From contig NZ_QJUM01000008.1 of the NCBI RefSeq assembly GCF_004327355.1, positions 1-64,000 of the forward strand: 64,000 nt of DNA, in the 5' to 3' direction. The notes beneath the pieces were generated by a model. The model ran no database searches, was not told where the DNA came from, and was given only the letters and a program-made list of their open reading frames with translations. A program made the translations under genes and the position numbers. This document shows positions 9,601 through 15,364 of the stretch, one piece after another. Source of the DNA: Phytopseudomonas dryadis. GTDB taxonomy: Bacteria > Pseudomonadota > Gammaproteobacteria > Pseudomonadales > Pseudomonadaceae. Position 1 is the stretch's first letter; each line of letters begins with the position of its first letter.

Positions 9601-11857
9601 CCAACACGCCCTGGATACGCAGGGTCAGGTTCCGTTCGGAGAGCAGTCGGCCCTGGGCATTGTCCAGGCTCGTCGCAGCCAGGCTGAAGCCCTGACTGCT
9701 GGAGATTTCGCCCTGGCGGTTACTCACCGCCCCCAGGTTGTTCAACAGCAGTCGGTCGGGTGCATGCAGCAAGCCAGCGTCGTTATTCAGATCCCCGCCG
9801 TTGAGGTCGAGGGTGAGGCGGCTCTGGCTGAACAGCTCACCACCCTGCTGCGCCAGACCGCTGGCCTGCACCGACAAGGGGCCACTGGTGGCTATACGTC
9901 CCTGGGCGTTGCTGATCTGGCCGGTCTGCAAATCGAGAGTGGCGCTGCCGGTCAGGCGGCCGCTGTCGTTATCGAAGCGCCCGGTCGTGACGCTCAGATG
10001 CTCCACCGCGGAGATCTGGCCATGGCGGTTGTCCAGACCAGCGCTGCGCAGCACCAGCCCGGCATCGGTAAGCAGGCGCCCCTGCTGATTGAGCAGTGCG
10101 CCCTGGCTGGTGATCTGCATGGCGCCAGCACTGGAAAGATTACCGCCGCTGTTGTCGACCCCAGCCGCGCTGACGCTCAATGTGCCTTCGCTGCTGAGTT
10201 TCCCTTCACTGTTGATCAGTTGGCCGTCGCGGGCCGGATCACCAGCGCGGGCGGTGAGCTCGATCAGCACGCGGGTATCGCTGGCGAGGGTGCCGCCGGC
10301 ATTGTTCAGGTGGGCGCCGCTGAGGTGAACCTGATCACGGCCGAAGATCAGCCCCTGGTCGCGGTTGAGCAGGCGCACCGCAGCAAGGTTGAGGTGCGCC
10401 GCCAGCAGGCGGCCACTGTCGCTGTTGTCCAGGCTGGTGGCGGTCAGGCTCACGGTACCGCGGCTGGAGATTTCCCCACCACGGTTGTCGATGGCGTCCG
10501 CCGTCAGGGCCAACTGACCATTGGCAGCGACAACGCCCTTCCGGTTGTCCAGACGCTGCCCCGTCAAGCGCAGATCGCCTTCGGCCAGCAGCTCACCGGC
10601 GACCTGAGTCAGTTGCCCGACCTCGGCAGCCAGATCGCCCTGGCTGGCGATATGGCCACCGCTGTTATCGAGTTCACCCTTGGCCTCGACATGCACATCA
10701 CGACTGGCGACCACGCTGCCGGCGTTGCGCACCTGCTGGCCGACGAGCTCGACAGTACCAGTACCGTTGCGGCTATTGTCAGCATTCACCCCGGCCTCGA
10801 CGTGTCCCCGATTCTCGAGGGTCGCCCCGCTGCTCAGCGCTAGTCTGTCACGGGCAGCCAGGCTGCCGCGGTTCACCAGATTGCCCTGAGCCTGAACATC
10901 GAGACGCGTGCCGGCGTACACCTGGCCCTGGGTTTCCACCTGCCCGGCCAGGACGGCGATCTGCCCGCTGGCCGCGGCATTGGCGACAGTCAGTTGGCCA
11001 TTGGCCTCGATCTGGATATCCCCGGCGCTGGCCGCCAGGTCGCCGGCCAGCTTCACCCCCACACCAGCCTCGGTACCGACCAGACGAATCGCCCCGGCGT
11101 ACATGCCGCCCAGCGCCGAGCTATCGATGGCCAGCAGCGGCGCCTCGCTGCCGTCGGCCGCCTTGGCCGTGGCCTGCAGGGTCGCGGCATCCACTTCGTT
11201 GCGCCCGGTGATCACGTTCAGGCGCTGGGCGTGCAGCTCGGCATTGAGCTTGGCGCTGCGGGTGATCAGGTCGAACTGGTCGAGGTTGCTGGCATTCAGG
11301 CCGGCGCCCTCGATGGCGATGTCGCCGCCATTGACGTCGAAGCTGCGCAGCTGGCCATTGTCGATCACCGGCGTGCCGGTGCTCAGGGTCGCGCGCGGGG
11401 TGTTGAGGAAGCCGCAGCCGTCGCAGCTGATGCCGTGGGGGTTGGCGACGATGACGTGGGCCGCCTGCCCCGCCACCTCGGTGTAGCCCTGGAGCTGGCT
11501 GCGGTTGCTGCCGGTGACTTCGTTGAGGATCACCCCCGCCGCCCGGCCGCTCAGGTTCGGGTTGCCGAGGATGATGCCGCCCTGCTGGGTGCCCTGCAGG
11601 CGCTCGGTGGCGTTGTTGAGGATCAGCCCCTGCTGGCCGACGTTGTAGTCGCTGAATTTGTTGTGCGACAGGCCGCTGCCATTGGGCGTGGCGATGTTGA
11701 CGATGGGCACGCCGTTGCCCGCCTGGCCCAGGCTGGTATTACCGCCAGCGGCGCTGTCCACCGCCAGTTGCGCCGCCGTGGCGACGATGGGGTTGAGGAA
11801 CAGCACGCCAGCGAGAATCAGGGCGATGTTCTGGAAGAAGGGGCGGCGAACGTCCAT
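617..11857 (-). CDS. cdiA: CdiA/FHA-type contact-dependent inhibition exoprotein with C-terminal GIY-YIG nuclease toxin
   Basis: This is a 3746-residue two-partner-secretion exoprotein. I start it at the ATG at 11857, which gives MDVRRPFFQNIALILAG and a signal peptide ending near A29; the open frame extends 46 codons further upstream without signal-peptide character. Residues about 30-280 form the TPS haemagglutination domain, with the conserved GNPNLSG and NPHGI motifs. About 330-1700 are degenerate FHA repeats of roughly 20 residues (LDNxGG...). About 1700-2050 interrupt the repeats and contain a non-repeat block likely to include the receptor-binding region. A second repeat block of the LSAGxD type follows. 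A pretoxin region rich in GA/GG helices ends at about 3377-3380, where the usual VENN motif reads TEHN. The last ~105 residues look like a GIY-YIG nuclease: CVY (3643), YVG (3655), R3665, E3695 and N3713/N3716. On contact it would be delivered into neighbouring cells to cut nucleic acid. No complete CdiB transporter gene lies next to it. Confidence 0.9.
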   Translation of the reverse strand: MDVRRPFFQNIALILAGVLFLNPIVATAAQLAVDSAAGGNTSLGQAGNGVPIVNIATPNGSGLSHNKFSDYNVGQQGLILNNATERLQGTQQGGIILGNPNLSGRAAGVILNEVTGSNRSQLQGYTEVAGQAAHVIVANPHGISCDGCGFLNTPRATLSTGTPVIDNGQLRSFDVNGGDIAIEGAGLNASNLDQFDLITRSAKLNAELHAQRLNVITGRNEVDAATLQATAKAADGSEAPLLAIDSSALGGMYAGAIRLVGTEAGVGVKLAGDLAASAGDIQIEANGQLTVANAAASGQIAVLAGQVETQGQVYAGTRLDVQAQGNLVNRGSLAARDRLALSSGATLENRGHVEAGVNADNSRNGTGTVELVGQQVRNAGSVVASRDVHVEAKGELDNSGGHIASQGDLAAEVGQLTQVAGELLAEGDLRLTGQRLDNRKGVVAANGQLALTADAIDNRGGEISSRGTVSLTATSLDNSDSGRLLAAHLNLAAVRLLNRDQGLIFGRDQVHLSGAHLNNAGGTLASDTRVLIELTARAGDPARDGQLINSEGKLSSEGTLSVSAAGVDNSGGNLSSAGAMQITSQGALLNQQGRLLTDAGLVLRSAGLDNRHGQISAVEHLSVTTGRFDNDSGRLTGSATLDLQTGQISNAQGRIATSGPLSVQASGLAQQGGELFSQSRLTLDLNGGDLNNDAGLLHAPDRLLLNNLGAVSNRQGEISSSQGFSLAATSLDNAQGRLLSERNLTLRIQGVLDNLAGLISAKGVDLRAKGLVNEAGTLFARDDLAIDVTGTLSNASKGLIQSAGDLRLASGMLSNAGGTLLAGQALDLRSAGAVDNRNGGLINSQGTLTVDAASLDSSQGGEVSAKGDLRLSLDRLTQQQGALIGESALTLDLRQGELDNQQGLITSNGPLTLSNLRALDNRGGEVSSLGVLALAAASLNNQNGHLISREWLRLSLGHSDNQGGLLSGWQGLQLIGTTLDNRQLGTLSSRDGDLDVQLTGALLNSGEGALVAAGRLDVDADSLDNSDRGILSSGAGQHLLIAQDLDNRGGQIDASGNLVIDTGSLSNAGGSLLARQDLTLSSGGLDNAGGRISASGAATLNVDGTLVNTAGQLASGGPLRIDAKTLNNQGGTLASQSTGHFAVTQLNNSDSGTLAANGALHLDVAGAAHNRADGLIYSRDANLHLNAASLDNSGGAIQGQGDLLLNIGAALNNQSGTLQSRTGAVELTAASLDNRQGTLASLEDWVRIRLSGWLRNGASEQGGLIQGQHLDLLVAGNLDNTAGRIHALGGAATLQAGAFDNQNGTLYAQGDLLLRGGDLNNRSGKIGAANIALEHDSSAVLNNQQGIVESRGALRLQGASLNNQGGQLRALGTSGTTFFTLGGLLDNRSGLLETANRDLTLNLGSLLNQNGKLLHAGSGEFGVALAQVARAGGSFVTQGSLTLKADSWSNDSILQAGHLTLDIGTFEQTANGQLLATGSLTGKGGNWINHGLIASDGPLSLTLSGGYSGNGRVTSQGDLDVKAARLSLSDTASITAGGAATFALGGALLNQGRLTSAENLTLSATSLNNQGTLGSAGRLILTTPSLVNENGLLFSGDDMALYVDTFINRYADVYSLGNIFLARNASGAMASRLDNLSATLEAVGDTTLRVGILDNARDRLLIESGIYSARIDERFCVQPGIDCSGKRSSWFEITQRDRLQVTEASAMSQIVAGGDLRIYGDVLNNNSSLISAGGDFSADLRRLDNSGVEEGEIQTTRMFRLVRMDGKYIVRHQNNAQAFTQQYWHESAGYDQQRTGEIAGAINRIISDGDFEQELHSYGSRTILSSGDQRYAGIIQAAGNVAINAQQNVGNGVTRPGSTHVISGNRSGSTSAGAADSFIPITLNSQLPPDLAQQQINPLTLPGFSLPSGQNGLFRLSDQAGSDSQVGESASGQQWALAGTTLDQAQRDSANGMQIDGVFVGHLGQAPGAVPIATNQPHKYLIETNPALTELNRFLSSDYMLDLLGYDPDQAQKRLGDGLYEQRLIREAIVARTGQRFIAGLDSDEAMFRYLMNNAIASKEALNLGLGVSLSAEQVAALTHDIVWMEEQEVLGEKVLVPVLYLAQAEGRLAPNGALIQGRDVALISGGDLSNQGTLRASGELDVQAVNIANSGLLQASERLQLLAEDSIRNAQGGIIAGRDVSLVAGNDIVNERTANLQQSSLGDRAWATSFVDSAARIEASDSLSLAAGRDVSNLGSVLDSRGDLTIEAGRDLTIASVQDVQHQSRGSNFLNERVTQLGAEVSAGRDLQVSAGRDLGVVASQVTAGRDLDLGAGRDLVLSSAADESHTYFKSKKVTSINDRVTQQSSEIQAGGNTTLVAGESITVVASKVGAGADIVLSAGEDINLDAAQNEQYSYFYKKKKGGLFSSSKERMSESQSSEAVLSTLSAGNDLVVLAQNDIAARGARLISDQDIYLSAGNDVVLAAAENSQSSAQAKSKSRLFSSKASSQSSGSTTVVGTELEGRNVTVQADNDIFMHAAGLRADNAISLEAGRDIDVGTAQQDQYSSQASKSSSLKWHIFDSLATNGSLTLEQKAKAAQSTSSLEVGSTLSGATIDMVSGRDTAIRGSTLVADQDIRVDAGRNLFITSGESKDDSSAKSSSKKSGEIGNWWQGATGVVSLKQSSENSTTQQLGSQIASLGGDVELTAGEAYRQQASQVIAPQGDVAITAKRVDIEAGYDLLSASQKQSSNRTAVGGTVSSPLIDAVQGAQRMINAAGDTQDSRLTALAAVNTAMSGYQAYEGAQTLASGDLTGFKISVNLSNSKSQSSGSQSGQNVVASSIAAGGDITINATGDGDNSNLNIVGSTLDAGRNVSLNADGSVNLSATQNTANLQGKDSNSGWSAGVGFGVGQQNGFTLELAANKGKGMSEGEAVTYTNTLVNAGEKVTLNSGGDTNLRGAIVTAKQVTAEVGGDLNLASLQDIDNYKSKQQSAGVGLSLCIPPFCAGVSTVSGSFSQQKIDSEYASVGQQTGIKAGDGGFQINVAGNTDLKGAVIASNDKAVEDDKNRLTSATLTHSDIENKAEYKGNSISLSGSYSGAAHDKQGQVINGTDGKPLHEAGVTAGTPIALSASGNDSSTTHSGISAGAITITNEAKQQELTGQTAEEAVAGVNRDVSSDKDGSNTLKPIFDRKEVEAGFEITEQFVRNVGTFLEQRSQESTQAKRDLEAELAKPVEQRDNARIEQLAGTVESNATWEVGGLGRTLVSAISGAAGGNVMGGGGQLLQGAAVNYLQGLATEQVKAIADHLDSETARTALHGIVGCVGAAAQSQSCGGGALGGSASVVLNNLLDTLSDQTASGMTDEQKQNRLNLIGTLVAGITAAAGGEVAVAANAAQIETEHNFLGPASAERLAEAREQLKNKTYSVESLRELISMDQSDQRSDALLSKYIADKDSLSEDEAARLGGYLQLYYYEMASKHGEQSADQAVASLLSGNPAWLGYQFPYAGTSEQKDAAALALGYGFFNTRAKSENEQLYTDATKLLQIHNETQGLANLGDPAIYFLSGAVGSGVRATAATNGALQLTYAGTQAADGDGWNAAGNAVVGLLGIASLKAPTVVTSLDGALVGGNLDTALAVPAWLRYGAALDGNGAKSAGEVASIGGKTCVYNCVVDGVTRYVGITDDIVKRGQAHLREKGIVVSKIRGLDNISRADARAVEQTLIDYHGLGKDGGTLINKINSISSVKNPTKYEQGLIRGAELLKKAGYEGF

Positions 11858-11897
11858 GTCAATGACTCCAAGGCGCATCGAATCAGAAAACGAAAAA

Positions 11898-12194
11898 TCA
11901 GAAGAAAACGTCGAGACGGAAGTGCACCGGCCGCTCTCCCTTGCCAGGGATGGCGTGCGGGTGTTCCAGGGAAGGGACCATGGTGGGCGAGGCAACGCGA
12001 AGCTGGCCGTGGTCGTGCCGGCTCGGGCTGCCGCGCCCTTCGACCTGCATCACGTCGAGGCCGCGTACGGAGCGCTCCTGACGCTCGCGGCTCCTCTCCC
12101 GATCCAGTGGCGAGGGCAGCCCCGACTGCGGGGGCTGGGCCAGCGCCAACCAGGGCGCGGCCACGAAAAACAAGGGAAATAACGAACGCGTCAT
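11898..12194 (-). CDS. 98-codon secreted ORF upstream of cdiA; possible internally deleted relic of cdiB (TpsB)
   Basis: The ATG at 12194 follows a purine-rich segment on the minus strand, and the stop lies 40 bp before the cdiA start, where cdiB normally sits. The product starts MTRSLFPLFFVAAPWLALA, a plausible signal peptide. Next come a proline-rich linker and a charged helix (LDRERSRERQERSVRGLD) that resembles the H1 plug helix found at the mature N terminus of TpsB transporters. It ends PVHFRLDVFF, an amphipathic strand with a terminal Phe as in outer-membrane beta-barrels. POTRA domains and the barrel are absent, since a TpsB is normally about 550 residues. Reading it as the two ends of a deleted cdiB is inference; it could instead be a small periplasmic protein of its own. 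Confidence 0.5.
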   Translation of the reverse strand: MTRSLFPLFFVAAPWLALAQPPQSGLPSPLDRERSRERQERSVRGLDVMQVEGRGSPSRHDHGQLRVASPTMVPSLEHPHAIPGKGERPVHFRLDVFF

Positions 12195-12462
12195 GATCCA
12201 TACCTGGAGAAGAAAGGACATCCCTGCCGATGCGCGGCATTGTGCCATCACCCTCTTCGTACGCCCCGAGACCTACCGCTCATTTTTCGCTCAGATGAAT
12301 GTGCTGCGTTTCACAACCTGGCCACGAGGCCCCATGGCGATAGGACACGGGCCCCGAGGCGACCGCATGAAAACATCAGTACGAAAACGCCCCAAGGCGC
12401 TCAAGGCATCGGCCAAACGCTTTTCCCACGCCGTAGAGCCAGGCGCGGCGCCTCGCCGGGGC

Positions 12463-12502
12463 CTGTCACACAAGCATCACCGAAGCTTCACAGTCATGAC
12501 AC
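12463..12502 (+). promoter_or_regulatory. Tandem PhoB-box-like half-sites upstream of olsB
   Basis: Four 7-bp half-sites follow each other at exact 11-bp steps: CTGTCAC (12463), GCATCAC (12474), GCTTCAC (12485) and ATGACAC (12496). PhoB binds direct repeats of CTGTCAT-like heptamers spaced by 4 bp, so this reads as two adjoining pho boxes. They lie about 130 bp before the olsB start. Ornithine lipids replace phospholipids under phosphate limitation, so PhoB control fits the downstream genes. The first site fits the consensus best and the last is the weakest. Confidence 0.6.
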
Positions 12503-12628
12503 CGGGTCTGCCTAGCCTGAGTCTGCCGTCCTGAGATCACTCGGAGCGGCAGGCACAAGCGGGCTAATCCCGGCTGGCGCTCGCAGCATCATCCAGGCTG
12601 CACGACCGGCCCGTAACGGAGGTAAGGC

Positions 12629-13387
12629 ATGACCCAGAACGCCATCGCACGCATACGTACGACCGCTCCCCGCCGCCTGCAGGCCGAACGCCTGACCGGT
12701 GCCAAGGCTCTGCGTGAAGCCCAGGCCCTGCGTTTTCGCGTATTCAGCGCCGAGTTCGACGCCAAGCTCAAGGGCGCCGAAGCGGGCCTGGACGTCGACG
12801 ATTACGACAACCACTGCCGCCACATCGGCGTGCGCGACCTCAACAGCGGCGAACTGGTCGCCACCACCCGCCTGCTCGACCATCAGGCCGCCGCCCACCT
12901 GGGGCGTTTCTACAGCGAAGAGGAATTCAGCCTGCACGGCCTGCCGCACCTCGCCGGGCCATTGCTGGAAATCGGCCGGACCTGCGTCGACGGCGCCTAC
13001 CGCAACGGCGCCACCATCGCCGTGCTCTGGGCCGAGCTGGCCGAAGTGCTCAACGAAGGCGGCTACCGCTACCTGATGGGCTGCGCCAGCATCCCCATGC
13101 AGGATGGCGGCATCCAGGCCCAGGCGATCATGCAGCGCCTGCGCGAGCGCCACCTGTGCACCGAGTACCTGCGGGCGGAACCGAAGACCCCGCTGCCAGC
13201 GCTGGACCTGCCGGGCAACGTCATCGCGGAAATGCCGCCACTGCTCAAGGCCTACATGCGCCTGGGCGCCAAGGTCTGCGGCGAGCCCTGCTGGGATCGC
13301 GATTTCCAGGTCGCCGACGTGTTCATCCTGCTCAAGCGCGACGAGCTCTGCCCACGCTACGCCCGGCACTTCAAGGCCGCGGTCTGA
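12629..13387 (+). CDS. olsB: L-ornithine N-alpha-acyltransferase
   Basis: The 252-residue protein belongs to the GNAT-related OlsB family (Acetyltransf_5). It transfers a 3-hydroxyacyl group from acyl-ACP to the alpha-amino group of ornithine, giving lyso-ornithine lipid at the inner membrane. Family landmarks include [14 protein letters not shown] near the N terminus, the [19 protein letters not shown] strands, [15 protein letters not shown] and the [13 protein letters not shown] segment. Length and gene order (followed by olsA and a universal stress gene) match P. aeruginosa PA4350. The start at 12629 has a strong GGAGGT ribosome site. The upstream region carries phased PhoB-like half-sites (12463-12502), suggesting induction by phosphate starvation. 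Confidence 0.93.
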   Translation: MTQNAIARIRTTAPRRLQAERLTGAKALREAQALRFRVFSAEFDAKLKGAEAGLDVDDYDNHCRHIGVRDLNSGELVATTRLLDHQAAAHLGRFYSEEEFSLHGLPHLAGPLLEIGRTCVDGAYRNGATIAVLWAELAEVLNEGGYRYLMGCASIPMQDGGIQAQAIMQRLRERHLCTEYLRAEPKTPLPALDLPGNVIAEMPPLLKAYMRLGAKVCGEPCWDRDFQVADVFILLKRDELCPRYARHFKAAV

Positions 13388-13626
13388 GCGCCTGGCGTGC
13401 CCGCACCTTGCCCGCGCCGGCCAGGCGCGGTAAACAGTGCGGCGCCGGCGCCACGCCGGTAGAGCCGTAACCGGCCGTTGAAAAACGTTGGCGACGACTG
13501 CATGGATGCAGGAGGTAGGGCGAAGCAGGAGGCCCGAGCCGAGGCAACCAGCGCAAGCGCCAACCCGAGCCTCACGCCCTTCGCCGCAGCGATGCCGAGG
13601 CGGCGAGCACGACCCTGGAGTCATCG

Positions 13627-14394
13627 ATGGGAAAACTGCGTTTGTACCTGCGCCTGGCACGTCTGCTGGCGGTGATCGGCCTCGGCCTGCTGCTCGCCAC
13701 CCTGTTCACGCCCCTGGAACGCCTGACCCGGCGCGACCTGATGGGCCTGCGCCAACGCCTGACGCGCTGGTTCCTTGCCCGCCTCGGCAATGCCCTGCCG
13801 TTCCGCCTGCAGGTGCATGGCGAACTGCCGCGGACACCCATGCTGTGGCTGAGCAATCACGTGTCCTGGGCGGACATCCCCCTGCTCGGCAGGCTCGCGC
13901 CGCTGTCGTTCCTGTCCAAGGCCGAGGTGCGCACCTGGCCGCTGGCCGGCTGGCTGGCGCACAAGGCCGGCACCCTGTTCATCCGTCGCGGCGCCGGCGA
14001 CGGCAGTCTGCTCAACCAGCAGCTCGGCCGTCATCTGCAGCAGGGCCGGCACCTGTTGATCTTCCCCGAGGGCACCACCGGCGACGGCACCAGCCTGCGC
14101 ACCTTCCATGGCCGCCTGCTGAGCAGCGCCATCGAAAGCGGTGTGGCCCTGCAGCCGGTGGCCATTCGTTACCTGCGCGACGGGCAGCCCTGCCGCGTCG
14201 CCCCCTTCATCGGCGACGACGATATGCTCTCGCACCTGCTGCGCCTGCTCGACAGCGACATCGCCGAGGTGCATATCCAGTTGCTGGAACCGATCGACAG
14301 CCAGTCGGGCAACCGCAACGAACTCGCCCGCCGCGCCCAGGCGGCCGTCGCCCAGGCGCTGTATGGCGAAACCAGTGTGCGGCAGGCGGCCTGA
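13627..14394 (+). CDS. olsA: 1-acyl-glycerol-3-phosphate-type acyltransferase, lyso-ornithine lipid acyltransferase
   Basis: This 255-residue PlsC-family enzyme O-acylates lyso-ornithine lipid to complete ornithine lipid. Residues about 10-28 form an N-terminal membrane segment (LARLLAVIGLGLLLATLF). The catalytic H-x4-D motif is at H78/D83 (NHVSWAD) and the acceptor-site FPEGTT block is at about 146-151. A ribosome site (GGAG) precedes the ATG. It sits 239 bp after olsB, an unusually wide gap for a two-gene operon; the gap holds a piece of a dispersed repeat at about 13478-13500. In P. aeruginosa the pair is PA4350-PA4351. General PlsC activity on lysophosphatidate cannot be ruled out from sequence, but the olsB neighbour makes the OlsA role likely. 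Confidence 0.88.
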   Translation: MGKLRLYLRLARLLAVIGLGLLLATLFTPLERLTRRDLMGLRQRLTRWFLARLGNALPFRLQVHGELPRTPMLWLSNHVSWADIPLLGRLAPLSFLSKAEVRTWPLAGWLAHKAGTLFIRRGAGDGSLLNQQLGRHLQQGRHLLIFPEGTTGDGTSLRTFHGRLLSSAIESGVALQPVAIRYLRDGQPCRVAPFIGDDDMLSHLLRLLDSDIAEVHIQLLEPIDSQSGNRNELARRAQAAVAQALYGETSVRQAA

Positions 14395-14395
14395 C

Positions 14396-15244
14396 TCAGA
14401 CGCGCGGCGGCACCACCAGCACGTCGCCGAGGTAGTCCGCCAGCATGCGGCTGGCGATGCTGCCGAGCAGGAAACGCTGAATCCCCTGGCGGGCATGGGT
14501 GCCCATCACCAGCAGATCCGCCGCGGTCTCCTTCCTCACCAGCTCCAGGGCATGGGCCGGCTCGCCCACGGGCAGGTGCAGACGCGCTTCGGGCAAGTTC
14601 ACGCCGGCCCCTTCCAGGCCACGCAGCAGTTGCTCGCGCGCCTCGCGGGCCTGGGCCTGCAGCAGGCGCCGGTCGTTGCCCACCTCGGCCACCACGCTCA
14701 CCGGGATCGGCGTGATGGCATAGACCGCGTCGCAGTGCTCGAGGTCGAGCAGATCCAGCTCGCGGGCACGCTGCAAGGCCTGCAGCGAAGCCGGCGACAG
14801 ATCCAGCGCCAGCAGGGCATGGGCGTAGTCCCCCTGCACCTTGTCGGTCACGCGCAACACCGGCACATGGCAGGCGCGGATGACCCGCGCCACCGTGGTG
14901 CCGCTGAACAGGTCGCGCAGACGGCTGGGCCGGTGCAGACCGACCAGGATCAGGTCGGGGTGCAACTGTTCGGCGATCTCGACGATGACCTCCTCCACCT
15001 GCCCGCGCAGGACCAATACCCGCGGACGGCTGCCAGCCTGCTCGGCGACCTGCTGCGCCTGCTCCTGCAACAGGGTCTCGGCACGCTGAACATGTGCTGT
15101 TACAAAGTCTTCGGGCGCATCGTCATCCACCACATGCAACCATGTCCATTCACCGCCGCCCTGCTTGCGCATCAGTTGCGTAGCACGCTGCATGGCTGGC
15201 GCAGAGCGCTCCGAGAGGTCGGTTGCCACCAGTAGTTTTTTCAT
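14396..15244 (-). CDS. Tandem-domain universal stress protein (PA4352-like)
   Basis: The 282-residue protein consists of two consecutive UspA domains. The first begins KKLLVATDLSERSAPAM. The second carries the ATP-loop GTHARQG...LGS near residues 253-268, where the second glycine of the G-x2-G-x9-G-S signature is replaced by alanine. The equivalent loop of the first domain (GLHRPSRLRDLFSGTT) is degenerate. The homologous P. aeruginosa PA4352 supports survival during oxygen limitation under Anr control. Here an Anr/FNR-like palindrome lies 63 bp upstream of the start. The gene converges with olsA (one base between stops) and diverges from the cation ATPase. Confidence 0.9.
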   Translation of the reverse strand: MKKLLVATDLSERSAPAMQRATQLMRKQGGGEWTWLHVVDDDAPEDFVTAHVQRAETLLQEQAQQVAEQAGSRPRVLVLRGQVEEVIVEIAEQLHPDLILVGLHRPSRLRDLFSGTTVARVIRACHVPVLRVTDKVQGDYAHALLALDLSPASLQALQRARELDLLDLEHCDAVYAITPIPVSVVAEVGNDRRLLQAQAREAREQLLRGLEGAGVNLPEARLHLPVGEPAHALELVRKETAADLLVMGTHARQGIQRFLLGSIASRMLADYLGDVLVVPPRV

Positions 15245-15306
15245 TGTTGGTCACCTCGCTGACACTGGGTTCATGTCTATTGAACGCCGCAATGCGGCAT
15301 CGGTTC

Positions 15307-15320
15307 TTGACCCAGGTCAG
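15307..15320. promoter_or_regulatory. Candidate Anr/FNR-type operator between usp and the cation ATPase
   Basis: TTGACCCAGGTCAG is a near-palindrome that follows the TTGAT-N4-ATCAA consensus with changes in both inner bases and the last base. It lies in the 120-bp divergent intergenic region, 63 bp from the usp start and 45 bp from the ATPase start, a workable activator distance for usp. Known Anr control of the P. aeruginosa usp homologue supports the call, but the site is imperfect. Confidence 0.5.
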
Positions 15321-15364
15321 ATCGCAGGCAGGCAGCCGGACTACCGTTCTGCCCCAGGAAACCG

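Noticed and set aside
8000..10843. Long open frame of 947 codons on the plus strand opposite cdiA
   Set aside because: It mirrors the repetitive, GC-biased codons of the FHA repeats, gives low-complexity Ala/Val/Gln protein and has no ribosome site or domain. The cdiA reading is strongly supported instead.
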